From contig CAYNEF010000006.1 of NCBI GenBank assembly GCA_964396165.1, positions 26,344-90,343 on the forward strand: a stretch of DNA of 64,000 nucleotides, read 5' to 3'. Each line of letters opens with the position of its first letter. Within the stretch, counting starts at the first letter, position 1. Below, in pieces: positions 1 through 8,825 of the stretch. The notes under the pieces are model-generated. The model saw only the letters and a program-made list of their open reading frames with translations. It was not told the origin of the DNA and made no database searches. The translations under genes and the position numbers were made by a program. The stretch comes from CALCZU01 sp964396165. Its GTDB lineage: Bacteria; Bdellovibrionota; FAC87; UBA2466.

Positions 1-331
1 TTTTATATCCCACGATTCCGCGGTCTCCATGAAACGCGAAAGGGCGTTTTACCAGTTTTCCATTCTTAGAGAGCAGTGTGAGGGCTTCGTCTTCGGTCAT
101 TGTGGGAAGTTTGTCTTTTAATTTCATCTCTTCAAAGACATGTCCATGCGTATTAAAAAGGGCTTTGATATTTCCATTTAAATAACCGAGCATCTTTTTT
201 AATTCGGCTTTGGTAGGAGGATTCGTAAAAATATTGATTTTTTCTACTGCGTAGCGGTTATGTACCAAAAATTTCAATGCGTCTTTGCAAGTACTGCATT
301 GTGGGTATTCGTATAATTTAACAACTGGCAT
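1..331 (-). CDS. Spx/ArsC-like thioredoxin-fold protein (3' end cut by window)
   Basis: Partial gene read on the minus strand from an ATG at 331 and still open at base 1, giving about 110 residues. The N-terminus begins MPVVKLYEYPQCSTCKDALK, a thioredoxin-like strand followed by a CxxC pair (C12, C15), and near the end there is NGKLVKRPF, the conserved 'G-L-x-K-R-P' motif of the ArsC/Spx/YffB family. Family members are arsenate reductases or small redox regulators; the sequence alone does not say which, and the CxxC favours the Spx/YusI-like branch over classical arsenate reductase. The start overlaps the 3' end of the mutH-like gene by 14 bases, so the two are probably co-transcribed. The C-terminus lies outside the window. 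Confidence 0.8.
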   Translation of the reverse strand, partial: MPVVKLYEYPQCSTCKDALKFLVHNRYAVEKINIFTNPPTKAELKKMLGYLNGNIKALFNTHGHVFEEMKLKDKLPTMTEDEALTLLSKNGKLVKRPFAFHGDRGIVGYK

Positions 332-989
332 AAGTCTCTCCAAATAGGATTTTCGAAATAAAGCGTTTGGTAACATAAAAAGCACGCGCTGGGAATTTGT
401 TCCCTGTAATTGGGCAAGTGCTAAAGTGTTTTCCGTCTCCGGTGGGGCGTAACTGTATGTAGTCGTCTGATCTGCCTACGTCATGGTACATCGATAGTTC
501 GCCGCTGATTAAAATGTGTTGTATGTCCTGCCAAAAATCTTTGATGGGATTGAGCAATTCGGGACAGTTTAAATCCAATGCACGTACGGTAACTGCTTTG
601 CAAATACTTTCAGATTCGTGGTGGCATCCGACGAAAATCAGACGGGTTAATTTGTTCCAAAGTGCAGATGTTTCAAAAGTTTCTTCAAGCATCTGAGTGG
701 GATTTAGCATCGTGACTTTGATTGTTTCTTTGGGAACCCAGATAGAGTCTTTTAAGACAAGGCTAGTAGACTTTAATTCAAAGTCCTCCCCATCGCTTTT
801 TTGCGCATTCGAAAGCTCAAGTTCTGCTACTTTTTCCAGCGTCTGTCCGACCCAGCCTTTATTGAGCTTGCCGTTTTTTTCAACCGTGATGGCGTGGATT
901 TTCGCTAAATCATACAGATTTTTACCAGGCAGGATGGTCTGAAGTGTATGTAGGGAATCTGCTCGTAACATGGATTTTAGGATTAACAT
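318..989 (-). CDS. mutH: MutH-type DNA mismatch repair endonuclease
   Basis: A 223-residue protein that aligns along its whole length with E. coli MutH (229 residues). GWVGQTLE (about 45-52) matches the GWIG-LLE segment, DGEDFELKS (66-74) carries the D...ExK catalytic core with E71 and K73, ETSALWNKLTRLIFV matches the middle helix, and the C-terminal KFPARAFYVTKRFISKILF matches the MutH tail. MutH nicks the unmethylated strand at hemimethylated GATC sites during MutL-activated mismatch repair; the same fold occurs in Sau3AI restriction enzymes. No methyltransferase, mutS or mutL lies in this window. The D-to-E spacing is shorter than in E. coli MutH. A start at 971 (MLRADSL) is possible; no clear ribosome site separates the two. 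Confidence 0.85.
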   Translation of the reverse strand: MLILKSMLRADSLHTLQTILPGKNLYDLAKIHAITVEKNGKLNKGWVGQTLEKVAELELSNAQKSDGEDFELKSTSLVLKDSIWVPKETIKVTMLNPTQMLEETFETSALWNKLTRLIFVGCHHESESICKAVTVRALDLNCPELLNPIKDFWQDIQHILISGELSMYHDVGRSDDYIQLRPTGDGKHFSTCPITGNKFPARAFYVTKRFISKILFGETYASC

Positions 990-1042
990 GAAAGACTTGA
1001 AAAGCGTACCCCGATGGGAGAAAAACTAAGTAAGAGGTATCT

Positions 1043-2185
1043 ATGTCGACAGCCCATCCATTTCCCGACCTTTTTTCCATCGATTCGATGCTGACTAATG
1101 ATCAGAAGCAGGTGCGCGAGGCTGTGAGAAACTTTGTGCAAAAGGAGATGGAGCCTCGTGTACAGAAAGCCTGGAGAACCGAGACTTTTCCAGTCGAATT
1201 AATTCCCAAAATTGCGGCGTTGGGGCTTTTGGGCGGTGATTTAGACGCAATTAGTTATGGGCTCGCAATGAAAGAACTCGAAAGATGCGACTCCGGTTTT
1301 CGCAGTTTTGCTTCAGTGCAAAGTTCCCTTGTGATGTACCCCATTAAAACATTTGGGTCCGAAAAACAAAAAAATGAATGGTTGCCACAACTGGGTAATG
1401 GGACGGCGATTGGTTGTTTCGGTTTGACCGAATCGGACGGAGGCTCTGACCCGTCAGCCATGCGAACCCGCGCAGAAAAGAAAAACGGAAAATGGATTTT
1501 AAACGGTTCAAAAACATGGATCACAAACGGCAATCTTGCTGCAGTGGCCGTGGTTTGGGCAAAGACCGATGATGGCATCCGCGGATTTTTAGTTCCGACA
1601 AATTCAAAAGGTTTTATGGCAAAAAAAATGGAAGGAAAAATTTCGCTTAGAGCTTCTGTTACCTCAGAACTCTATTTTGATAATGTAGAGCTTTCTGAAG
1701 ATTCGATTCTTCCCAAATCGGAAGGGATAAAATCCGCACTCCAGTGTTTAAACCAGGCCAGATATGGCATTTCGTGGGGAGTGTTGGGTGCCGCAGAGGC
1801 GTGTTATGACGAAGCAGTTAACTTTGCAAAATCCCGCATTCTTTTTGGTAAGGCTTTAGTCCACAAACAACTTGTGCAAAGAAAACTCGCAATAATGCTT
1901 TCTAAAATCACGCAAGGCCAACTTCTTGCTTTAAGACTAGGGCAATTAAAAAATGAGGGTAAGTTGCAGCATTACCATGTCAGTCTTGCCAAACAATCTA
2001 ACGTTGAAGCCTCACTTGAAATCGCAAGGATGGCGCGCGATATCTTGGGCGCAAACGGAATCATGGATGAATACAAATCTATGCGCCATATGTGTAATCT
2101 TGAAACGGTTTACACCTATGAAGGTACAAACGACATTCATTTGCTTGTCTTAGGCAAAGAAATTACGGATGTTGCCGCTTTTTAA
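1043..2185 (+). CDS. gcdH: Glutaryl-CoA dehydrogenase
   Basis: A 380-residue acyl-CoA dehydrogenase that oxidises and decarboxylates glutaryl-CoA to crotonyl-CoA with FAD, in lysine/tryptophan catabolism. It resembles human GCDH throughout: FRSFASVQSSLVMYPI, GCFGLTESDGGSDPS (substrate/FAD loop), KTWITNG, QCLNQARYGISWGVLGA, and near the C-terminus TYEGTNDIH with catalytic base E360, followed by LGKEITDVAAF. Length and residues are complete. The ATG at 1043 follows an AAGAGGT ribosome site. The gene runs convergently into the HRDC gene and shares 23 bases with it. No other glutarate-pathway gene is adjacent. Confidence 0.93.
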   Translation: MSTAHPFPDLFSIDSMLTNDQKQVREAVRNFVQKEMEPRVQKAWRTETFPVELIPKIAALGLLGGDLDAISYGLAMKELERCDSGFRSFASVQSSLVMYPIKTFGSEKQKNEWLPQLGNGTAIGCFGLTESDGGSDPSAMRTRAEKKNGKWILNGSKTWITNGNLAAVAVVWAKTDDGIRGFLVPTNSKGFMAKKMEGKISLRASVTSELYFDNVELSEDSILPKSEGIKSALQCLNQARYGISWGVLGAAEACYDEAVNFAKSRILFGKALVHKQLVQRKLAIMLSKITQGQLLALRLGQLKNEGKLQHYHVSLAKQSNVEASLEIARMARDILGANGIMDEYKSMRHMCNLETVYTYEGTNDIHLLVLGKEITDVAAF

Positions 2186-2525
2186 GAAAATCTAAAAGCT
2201 CACTCCCATAATCTTCCATCCGTTTTTCTTTAATACCGTTGATTTTTAACATCTCGTCTAATGACTGCGGATTTTTTGTCGCAAGATGTAGAAGCGTGCG
2301 GTTGTTAAAGATCCGGTAGGAGGGTATGCCGCGTGTACGCGCTAAGTTTTTTCGCCACAGTTGAAGTTCGTTCACACGATCTTGAACTTCGTCTGGCAAA
2401 AAATCCAACTGGCGCAAGTCTTTTGCGACTTTAGGCACGACTGGCATTTTCCTTTCCCCATGTACGACGGAAACGAGGTTATCGACGTTTCTTCTTACTC
2501 TTTTTTCAAACCAAGAAATAATCAT
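2163..2525 (-). CDS. HRDC domain protein
   Basis: A 120-residue protein with a C-terminal HRDC domain (about residues 48-115): LQLWRKNLARTRGIPSYRIF followed by NRTLLHLATKNPQSLDEMLKINGIKEKR is the standard HRDC signature of RecQ and RNase D tails, used for nucleic-acid binding. Here the domain stands almost alone, without a helicase or nuclease module, preceded by a basic N-terminal stretch (FEKRVRRN). Stand-alone HRDC proteins of this size occur in several proteobacterial groups with no defined function. The 3' end overlaps gcdH by 23 bases tail-to-tail. No ribosome site is evident upstream of the ATG. Confidence 0.75.
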   Translation of the reverse strand: MIISWFEKRVRRNVDNLVSVVHGERKMPVVPKVAKDLRQLDFLPDEVQDRVNELQLWRKNLARTRGIPSYRIFNNRTLLHLATKNPQSLDEMLKINGIKEKRMEDYGSELLDFLKKRQHP

Positions 2526-2576
2526 GAGTGGCTAGGTAGTGCGTAATCTTTGAACTTGCAAGAATAGGAGGGGAGC

Positions 2577-3536
2577 ATGAATAAAACATTGAAATCTCAA
2601 TTGAAAACGGAATTTGCTGGATTAATTATTGTCTTTTCTTTACATTGCGCCATCTCCAAGACCGAAAGGGCCCCCAAAATGAAAAGCTTTTTAAGTATTT
2701 TAGTGTGTCTTCTGTTAGTGAGTGCTTGCGGCCAATCCATCAAGCAAGATTTAAATACTGAACCTGCAAACAGAAACATAATTGATGGGCAAAAAATCTT
2801 TTCAATGAATGCAAAAGATTTTGGCCCTCTATTGAAGCTAACCTTTAGCGGAAATGACAATTACACTTATTCCTGCTCAGCTGTACACATTGGCCATGGT
2901 TGGATACTGACGGCAAACCATTGTATCGCAATGCCTATCGCACGCTATGGCGGTATGCCTTACATCACCGTAAATCAATACGCGCGTCGCTCGACAATCG
3001 GGCCTATTTCAGGACAAAATTATAAAGCCTACTCCCCCAAAGCAACGTCTAAGAGAGTGTTATCTGAAGAGGGGGTTTTCTATAATCTTCAGAACCCGGA
3101 TTTAACGGCTATAAAATTGGATGCGCAATTTTCTAACCAAATTGCCCTTAATCCCAAGGTAATTATTCCGACAGAAGAGTTGAAAAAAGAAGAAGAATCA
3201 AAACTTCATATCGCAGGTTTTGGCGAAACATACCCACATAGAAAAGACTATGGAGTACTGAATGTGGCTCTTGCCTATCTTTGGTTCAGTACAGACGATT
3301 TTTTTCAGCTGACGCAGCTGGACTCAAATAATAAGCATTATGCAGCAGCACTGCCAGGAGATTCGGGCGGCCCTCTTTTTACAAGAAACGCGAAGAACGA
3401 AATCGTCCTCTACGGCATTTTTTCTACGTACAACACGATGGTTGTGGGCGGTAAACCCTCTACGGATAATTCCTATACACGTACAGAAAAAGGTGCTGGT
3501 GCTGCTTGGTTGAAACTTTTAATGGAAAGAATCTAG
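2577..3536 (+). CDS. Trypsin-like serine protease, probable lipoprotein
   Basis: A chymotrypsin-fold (S1) protease. The His motif LTANHC (H115 in the 319-residue reading), an Asp in NPDLTAIKLD and the Ser motif LPGDSGGPLF form the triad. An in-frame Met at 2679 begins MKSFLSILVCLLLVSACGQS, a textbook lipoprotein signal with a lipobox Cys, giving 285 residues. The upstream ATG at 2577 has a much stronger ribosome site (AGGAGGGG just upstream) and adds 34 residues with their own hydrophobic stretch (FAGLIIVFSLHC), so the true start is ambiguous. Predicted location is the periplasmic or outer-surface membrane face. The substrate is unknown. Confidence 0.85.
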   Translation: MNKTLKSQLKTEFAGLIIVFSLHCAISKTERAPKMKSFLSILVCLLLVSACGQSIKQDLNTEPANRNIIDGQKIFSMNAKDFGPLLKLTFSGNDNYTYSCSAVHIGHGWILTANHCIAMPIARYGGMPYITVNQYARRSTIGPISGQNYKAYSPKATSKRVLSEEGVFYNLQNPDLTAIKLDAQFSNQIALNPKVIIPTEELKKEEESKLHIAGFGETYPHRKDYGVLNVALAYLWFSTDDFFQLTQLDSNNKHYAAALPGDSGGPLFTRNAKNEIVLYGIFSTYNTMVVGGKPSTDNSYTRTEKGAGAAWLKLLMERI

Positions 3537-3593
3537 TAAAATTATTTGTCGCAAAGTAGTTTGCGTGCGGCAAAGTAAAGCCGTACCTTTGCC

Positions 3594-4565
3594 CTACTGG
3601 TTTGCAAATTTGTCTGTGGCAGAGACAAGCGCTTTTGAAATTCCATGCTCAAATGCGGAGTGGCCTGCATCAGGTACTAATACAAATTCCGCCTCAGGCC
3701 ACTTACGGTGCAGAGCCCAGGCGCTATCCATCGGACAGACGACATCGTAGCGTCCTTGCACAATCACTGCGGGGATATTTTTTAGCTTGATCGCATCTTG
3801 TAGTAACTGATCATCCGTTTTTAAAAAGCCTTTGTTGATAAAATAGTGGCATTCGATCCTCGCAAAGGCTAGTGCGAACTCATCTTCTCCGTAATGCTCT
3901 ACAAAAGAGAGATCAGGCAAAAGCTTGCTGGTAGATCCTTCCCAAACACTCCACGCACGCGCAGCATCCGTCTGTACTTTTTTATCAGGGCTTGTCAGGC
4001 GCTTGTAGTACGCTTTTACAAAGTCATTTCGTTCTTCGACAGGAATGGCGTTTTTATATTCTTCCCATGCGTCGGGATAAATAAAGTCACAGCCGCCCTG
4101 GTAGAACCAATCGATTTCTTTTTTTCGAAGCAGAAATATTCCGCGTAAGACTAACTCAGTGACTACTTCGGGGTGCGTTTCGGCATAGGCTAGCGCAAGC
4201 GTGCTTCCCCACGAACCACCAAAAACCTGCCACTTACTAATAGAGAGATGCTTTCTTAATTTCTCCATGTCTTCTACTAGGTGCCAAGTCGTATTTTCTT
4301 CTAACGATGCGTACGGAGTGCTTTGCCCGCAACCTCGCTGATCAAATAAAATGATACGGTATTTATCCGGATTAAAAAAACGGCGCATTTTAGGTTCGGT
4401 ACCGCCCCCAGGACCTCCGTGCACAAATACGGCAGGTTTTCCTTTAGGGTTACCTGATTCTTCATAGTAAATTTCATGAAGGGAGGAAACTTTGAGTCTT
4501 CCTGTGTTGTAAGGTTTGGGTTCTGGATACAGCCAACTTTGTGGATCTTTTTGTAAGTCTAACAT
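3594..4565 (-). CDS. pip: Proline iminopeptidase
   Basis: A 323-residue alpha/beta hydrolase of peptidase family S33 that removes N-terminal proline from peptides. The oxyanion motif HGGPGGG is at 49-55, FDQRGCGQS follows at about 74-82, the nucleophile elbow GGSWGS has S118, and Asp and His come late in QGRYDVVCP and DAGHSAFE. Length and motif order match the classical cytoplasmic enzyme, and there is no signal peptide. It lies directly upstream of nothing on its strand; the gene for the small membrane protein ends only six bases before its start, so the two may share a transcript. Confidence 0.92.
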   Translation of the reverse strand: MLDLQKDPQSWLYPEPKPYNTGRLKVSSLHEIYYEESGNPKGKPAVFVHGGPGGGTEPKMRRFFNPDKYRIILFDQRGCGQSTPYASLEENTTWHLVEDMEKLRKHLSISKWQVFGGSWGSTLALAYAETHPEVVTELVLRGIFLLRKKEIDWFYQGGCDFIYPDAWEEYKNAIPVEERNDFVKAYYKRLTSPDKKVQTDAARAWSVWEGSTSKLLPDLSFVEHYGEDEFALAFARIECHYFINKGFLKTDDQLLQDAIKLKNIPAVIVQGRYDVVCPMDSAWALHRKWPEAEFVLVPDAGHSAFEHGISKALVSATDKFANQ

Positions 4566-4571
4566 GCGTAA

Positions 4572-5015
4572 TTACTCCGATCTTATTTCAGAATGCCGTA
4601 TTTGTCCGCCCTTAAAAGCCGTATAAGAAAGCGAGAGAGTGCAAGATACCGCAAAAGCGAGCAGCACTTTCATGAGCAATGGTTTTGGAATTTTCAGTTT
4701 GTCAGTGAAAAATAAAATTACGATTGAAATAATTCCGCAAATAATCGAAAGAACCAGTGACACCAAACCAGCTTCCTCGTGTGGTTCGATGAGTTTCTCT
4801 ACTCCTGGCAGCATACTGACTGCATCTTCTGCCGGCTCTCCCGTTAAATAAACGGGGATAGCAATGAGTGCTACAAATATAAATAGGCTTAGTCCCAGTT
4901 TGATTATTTTTTCGTCTTTTGTAACGAGCCCGACTATATAAACCAGAAGGGTGAAGGGAATTCCTACTACGGGTAAATGGTTTAAGAAAAGATGTACGTG
5001 TGTGAAGTCAATCAT
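4572..5015 (-). CDS. Small four-helix membrane protein, unknown function
   Basis: About 147 residues from the ATG at 5015; an earlier start at 5051 would add 12 residues without hydrophobic character. The protein starts MIDFTHVHLFLNHLPVVGI and has four hydrophobic segments. A conserved-looking loop (VYLTGEPAEDAV, then EPHEEAGL) sits between helices 2 and 3, and the HLFLNHLPV and HEEAGL histidines and glutamates could bind a metal or haem. The pattern resembles an uncharacterised family of bacterial inner-membrane proteins somewhat like DUF2231. It probably shares a transcript with pip. No function can be assigned. Confidence 0.65.
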   Translation of the reverse strand: MIDFTHVHLFLNHLPVVGIPFTLLVYIVGLVTKDEKIIKLGLSLFIFVALIAIPVYLTGEPAEDAVSMLPGVEKLIEPHEEAGLVSLVLSIICGIISIVILFFTDKLKIPKPLLMKVLLAFAVSCTLSLSYTAFKGGQIRHSEIRSE

Positions 5016-5168
5016 GGTTGAATAGACTACTCCTTCACTGGCAGTTTTCAACTAGATAGAAACATATTTCGCTGTGCGTAACGCTTAATTTCGCGCAAAC
5101 AATATGGAGAGTTACGCATAATCTGCTCTTTACTTAATTTCTCAGGAAACGTTGCCGAATTGTAATAC

Positions 5169-5810
5169 ATGAATACAAAAATCTTATCCGTAATTACATT
5201 GGCATTAACCCTTTTTACAAGCGAAGTTTTCGCTTCTGATGTGTCTTCCATGGTGCAAGACGAACTGCAAAAAACGCAGAGCGAAGTCAGCAAATCGCTC
5301 AGTGCTGCCACTTCCAAGCTTGCAGAATTAAGAGCGCAAAAAGAAAAAGCGCTTTCTGACTCCAAGAAAAAAGGGGAAGAAGAAGTAAAAGGCAAAAGTT
5401 TGATGGAAAAATATGCCACACTTCTTGTAGCTCGTTATAGAAACGACAAAAACGAATTTGAAGTCGGAATGGTTATTTCTGAAAAAGATCAGGAAAACGT
5501 GAATAAACTTTTTCAAACTTACCTTTCATCCCAACCGTTAAACGGCCCTACAAGTGCTGGGGAAGCAAAGCGCGTTCTTGAAATCGGGTCCAGAAACTTA
5601 GGCGAAGTGGCAAAACTTCACTTAAGTCCAAGTGAAAAAAATAATTCCCAACTAGAAATTTTGGAATACCAAGTTCAAAACGCAGAACAAAGCTTGAAAA
5701 GAGCTAACGAACTTGCAAGTACATTGGGTGTAAACTCTGGCAGAACACCAGCATCTGAAGTTCCGCCTTCTTCAGAAAAACCAGGCAAAAACACTTCTGC
5801 AAAAAGATAG
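5169..5810 (+). CDS. Exported coiled-coil protein, unknown
   Basis: A 213-residue protein with a clear Sec signal peptide (MNTKILSVITLALTLFTSEVFA, cleavage after AFA-type residues near 22). It is followed by a Lys/Glu/Ser-rich segment predicted to be coiled coil (about 25-75), a more mixed central region, a second helical stretch near 160-190 and a short Pro/Ser tail (SEVPPSSEKPGKN). It has no cysteines and no recognised domain. It stands alone between convergent and divergent neighbours. No strong ribosome site is seen upstream of the ATG. Confidence 0.65.
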   Translation: MNTKILSVITLALTLFTSEVFASDVSSMVQDELQKTQSEVSKSLSAATSKLAELRAQKEKALSDSKKKGEEEVKGKSLMEKYATLLVARYRNDKNEFEVGMVISEKDQENVNKLFQTYLSSQPLNGPTSAGEAKRVLEIGSRNLGEVAKLHLSPSEKNNSQLEILEYQVQNAEQSLKRANELASTLGVNSGRTPASEVPPSSEKPGKNTSAKR

Positions 5811-5961
5811 GCTTTGTCGATTCTGTAGTCGTCCAAAAGTACATTTTTTGTCTCCAACATTTAGTTTTATCAAATACAAGCCTGAGATAAGGCTTGTATT
5901 CATTTAGTCTTCTGGCCACGCGTTTGCTTTAAGTATCCTCTTGAAGGAGAACTCAAGGAAC

Positions 5962-6849
5962 GTGTTCTTATCTAAAGAAGAAAAACCAAAGCGCAGGATA
6001 GCCCAAGTCGAAGACACAGATCGGTTTAATAACTGGTATAGAGACTTCTCTGTCCGCAGTGAATCCTGGCCCATTATCGAGCATTGGGCGAATGAAATGG
6101 GTTATCACTTAACTGCAATGAAAGGCAGAAAGCGCACCTATACAAAAGGCTATAATACTTCCACCTATCAAACCTGCGTTGAGTTCAGACATGAAGAAGG
6201 AAGAGTAGTCATGTCCGCGTGGATTCTAGTGGGGCCCATGCTTCGCTGGTTAACACTCTTTCAATTACCCGAAGTGCTGCCGATTGATCCCAGCGGTTGG
6301 AAGGGAATTCAAACCAGACGTGAAGCGTGTCAGGATCTCAATGTTTTATTAAATCGTTTTCGCCAAAGAGAAATTGCGGGATCTGATGGTTGGCATCCGG
6401 CTGATTTTGATCTCTCTAGTATTTTATTCTTTTTCTTCAGTCTTTTTACCATTGGTTATTTTGGTGTCTTAAGTGCGATGCGCATGGAAGTACGCCCCAA
6501 TCTTTCAAACGGACTACTTTCCATCATTTTAGAACGGCTGGGAATTTTAGGAGCCTTTGCTTTTGTTTTTTTGATCGTTCACGAAGGAATTCTTATCAAG
6601 CGGTTTGAAAAGCCGGTTTTGAAATGGACATCGATGGGAGTCTTGTCACTCTTTTTGACTATCGGTTCTATCTTTTTTCTCTTTCAATCTAAAAACCGCA
6701 TGCAGGAATTAAAAACTGCACACTATTGTCTGACACAATACGATGCAAAACGCTGTGAGATGCTGGTTCAGACGCTGAAGCCGGAAGAGCGCGAAAACAT
6801 CAAAAAAAGACTCGAAGTCTTTGAGAAACACCTCTCCTTGAAGCCCTAA
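5962..6849 (+). CDS. Membrane protein with cytoplasmic N-terminal domain, unknown
   Basis: I place the start at GTG 5962, behind AAGGAG at 5944-5949; a TTG at 5941 in the same frame is the longer option. The roughly 295-residue product has a soluble N-terminal half with many Trp/Tyr/Arg (including SWPIIEHWANEMGYHL) and then three hydrophobic helices at roughly 140-165, 180-205 and 215-240, ending in a charged helix (YCLTQYDAKRC, EERENIKKRL). No family is recognised. It precedes the M14 peptidase gene by 38 bases, but that gene appears to have its own promoter. Confidence 0.6.
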   Translation: MFLSKEEKPKRRIAQVEDTDRFNNWYRDFSVRSESWPIIEHWANEMGYHLTAMKGRKRTYTKGYNTSTYQTCVEFRHEEGRVVMSAWILVGPMLRWLTLFQLPEVLPIDPSGWKGIQTRREACQDLNVLLNRFRQREIAGSDGWHPADFDLSSILFFFFSLFTIGYFGVLSAMRMEVRPNLSNGLLSIILERLGILGAFAFVFLIVHEGILIKRFEKPVLKWTSMGVLSLFLTIGSIFFLFQSKNRMQELKTAHYCLTQYDAKRCEMLVQTLKPEERENIKKRLEVFEKHLSLKP

Positions 6850-6852
6850 CCC

Positions 6853-6880
6853 TTGGCAATTTAGACCTCTCGTGTAAATA
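6853..6880 (+). promoter_or_regulatory. Promoter of the M14 peptidase gene, predicted leaderless
   Basis: TTGGCA (6853-6858), a 16-base spacer and TAAATA (6875-6880), with the GTG start only seven bases further on (6888). The transcript would begin at or within a base or two of the start codon, and no ribosome site is present. Confidence 0.45.
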
Positions 6881-6887
6881 TTTACGA

Positions 6888-8672
6888 GTGAAAACTCTAC
6901 TTATTCTTTTGTGTCTATCTATCAATCTTATTGCTGAAGAAGAAGCGCGCGAAATTGACGCTGTTGTTTCGCTGGAAACCAAAGCTGAAAAAACCGAATT
7001 CAAAGAAACCGGTCGCTATGAAGAAGTCGCAAAGCTTTGTAAGGCATTTGTAAAAGCATATCCCGAAAAAGTGAAGTGTCACAGTTTTGGCAAAACTCCA
7101 GAGGGAAGAGAAATGCTTTCGTTGGTCGTTTCTGGAGATGGCACGCTAGAACCTGAAACTGCAAAAGCAAAGAATAAACCTGTGCTCTTTTTCCAAGGGG
7201 GGATTCACGCAGGCGAGATTGACGGAAAAGATGCGGGCTTTCTCTATCTGAAAGAATTGCTAAGAGGAGAAATAAACGACAGCCCTCTTAAACAAACTGT
7301 AATGGTTTTTGTTCCCGTTTTTAACATCGACGGGCACGAACGCTTTGGAAAAAATCAACGTCCCAATCAGCGGGGGCCCGAAGAAACGGGCTGGCGTACG
7401 ACAGCACAAAATTACAATTTAAACCGTGATTATCTAAAAGCAGATGCGCCGGAAATGCAGGCAATGATTTCCTATTTAAATGAATGGGATCCGATTGTGT
7501 ATGTGGATTTACACGTCACAGATGGCGCGGATTTTCAGCCGGAAATTTCTGTCATGATTAATCCTGCACTGAAAGGGGAAGAACCCCTGCACCCTTTAGC
7601 AAAAAGTTTTTCTGATTCAGTGATAAAAAAAATGAATGCCAAAGGGCATTTGACGTTGGATTTTTATCCCTCTTTCGTAAAAGATGACGAACCTGAAACC
7701 GGTTTTGAACTAGGGGTTGCACCGCCTCGTTTTTCTCAAAGTTATTGGGGCGCAAGAAACAGAATCGGTATTTTAGTTGAAACACATTCGTGGAAAGAAT
7801 ACCCAGTGCGGGTAAAAGCGACACGCGATGTTCTTGAATTTATCGCAGAAGAAACAGCACTGAAAGGTGCGACCTGGAAAACCGCGGCAGCGAAGCTCGA
7901 CGAAACTTCCAAAAAACGAGGTGGAAGCGAAGTCGTTCTTACTTACGAAGCGACAAAAAAAAGTAAGACAATTGATTTTGCTGGTTATCGCTATGAAAGA
8001 ACTGCTTCTCCCATCTCTGGACAACTGGTCACAAAATACTTTCCAAAAGAACCTGTAGTTTGGAAAGTGCCTTTTTTTGATGAAGTAGTTCCGAAGCTAA
8101 CTGTGTACGCACCTAAAGGGGGGTATCTGATTTCTCCGGCATTTCAGGATATGGTTGAGAAGAAATTAAAAATCCATGGATTGGAATATAAGGTGTTAAC
8201 CAATCCCTTGTCGCAAGCAGCTGTGGAGCGTTTTAGCCCCAAAGAATTTGAGTTTGGAAAGTCCTCTTACGAGGGACACATGACTTTAAAACTAACCGGG
8301 AAGTGGGAGCTAGCACGGGAAAATTTACAAAAAGGGACACTTTTTGTCCCCATTTCGCAAAGCAAATCAAGATTGGTATTACACCTGTTTGAGCCTGAGG
8401 CGCCAGATTCCTTGCTCAGCTGGGGCTTTTTTAACACCGCTTTTGAAAAGAAAGAGTACATGGAGGCATACGTAATTGACGTGGCTGCCAAGGAAATGCT
8501 GGCGCAGGATGCGGCACTTAAAGCAGAGTTTGAAGCTAAATTAAAATCTGACCCGGTTTTTGAGAAAGATCCTGATAAGCGCTTTGAATTCTTTCACAAG
8601 CGCCATCCTTCTTGGGATACGCGTTTTGGTGTCTATCCTGTGCTGAAAAGTGCAACACTCGATTTTAAATAA
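6888..8672 (+). CDS. Exported M14-family zinc carboxypeptidase
   Basis: A 594-residue protein with an N-terminal signal peptide (MKTLLILLCLSINLIA) and an M14 catalytic domain in the first half. The zinc motif GGIHAGEIDGKD gives HxxE, the third ligand His is in VYVDLHVTDG, and a Glu in GILVETHSW fits the general base. NQRGPEETGWRTTAQNYNLNRDYLK is the substrate-binding Asn-Arg region. It cleaves C-terminal residues from peptides, presumably in the periplasm or outside the cell. The 250-residue C-terminal half has no recognised domain and probably forms beta structure. The GTG start follows a promoter directly. The two following genes are also predicted proteases. Confidence 0.85.
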   Translation: MKTLLILLCLSINLIAEEEAREIDAVVSLETKAEKTEFKETGRYEEVAKLCKAFVKAYPEKVKCHSFGKTPEGREMLSLVVSGDGTLEPETAKAKNKPVLFFQGGIHAGEIDGKDAGFLYLKELLRGEINDSPLKQTVMVFVPVFNIDGHERFGKNQRPNQRGPEETGWRTTAQNYNLNRDYLKADAPEMQAMISYLNEWDPIVYVDLHVTDGADFQPEISVMINPALKGEEPLHPLAKSFSDSVIKKMNAKGHLTLDFYPSFVKDDEPETGFELGVAPPRFSQSYWGARNRIGILVETHSWKEYPVRVKATRDVLEFIAEETALKGATWKTAAAKLDETSKKRGGSEVVLTYEATKKSKTIDFAGYRYERTASPISGQLVTKYFPKEPVVWKVPFFDEVVPKLTVYAPKGGYLISPAFQDMVEKKLKIHGLEYKVLTNPLSQAAVERFSPKEFEFGKSSYEGHMTLKLTGKWELARENLQKGTLFVPISQSKSRLVLHLFEPEAPDSLLSWGFFNTAFEKKEYMEAYVIDVAAKEMLAQDAALKAEFEAKLKSDPVFEKDPDKRFEFFHKRHPSWDTRFGVYPVLKSATLDFK

Positions 8673-8825
8673 TTCGATTTTTTATTTGTAAAAACTGACA
8701 ATAATTGCGCGTTTTCCTCTCGTATATTCCCTTGTGTTCCTCTTTAGATTTATGGTACAAGCCGCATCAACATATCGTCCCTGACTTCTTCGCTTAAGGG
8801 ATAACAAAATAATTCTGGAGGTTCC

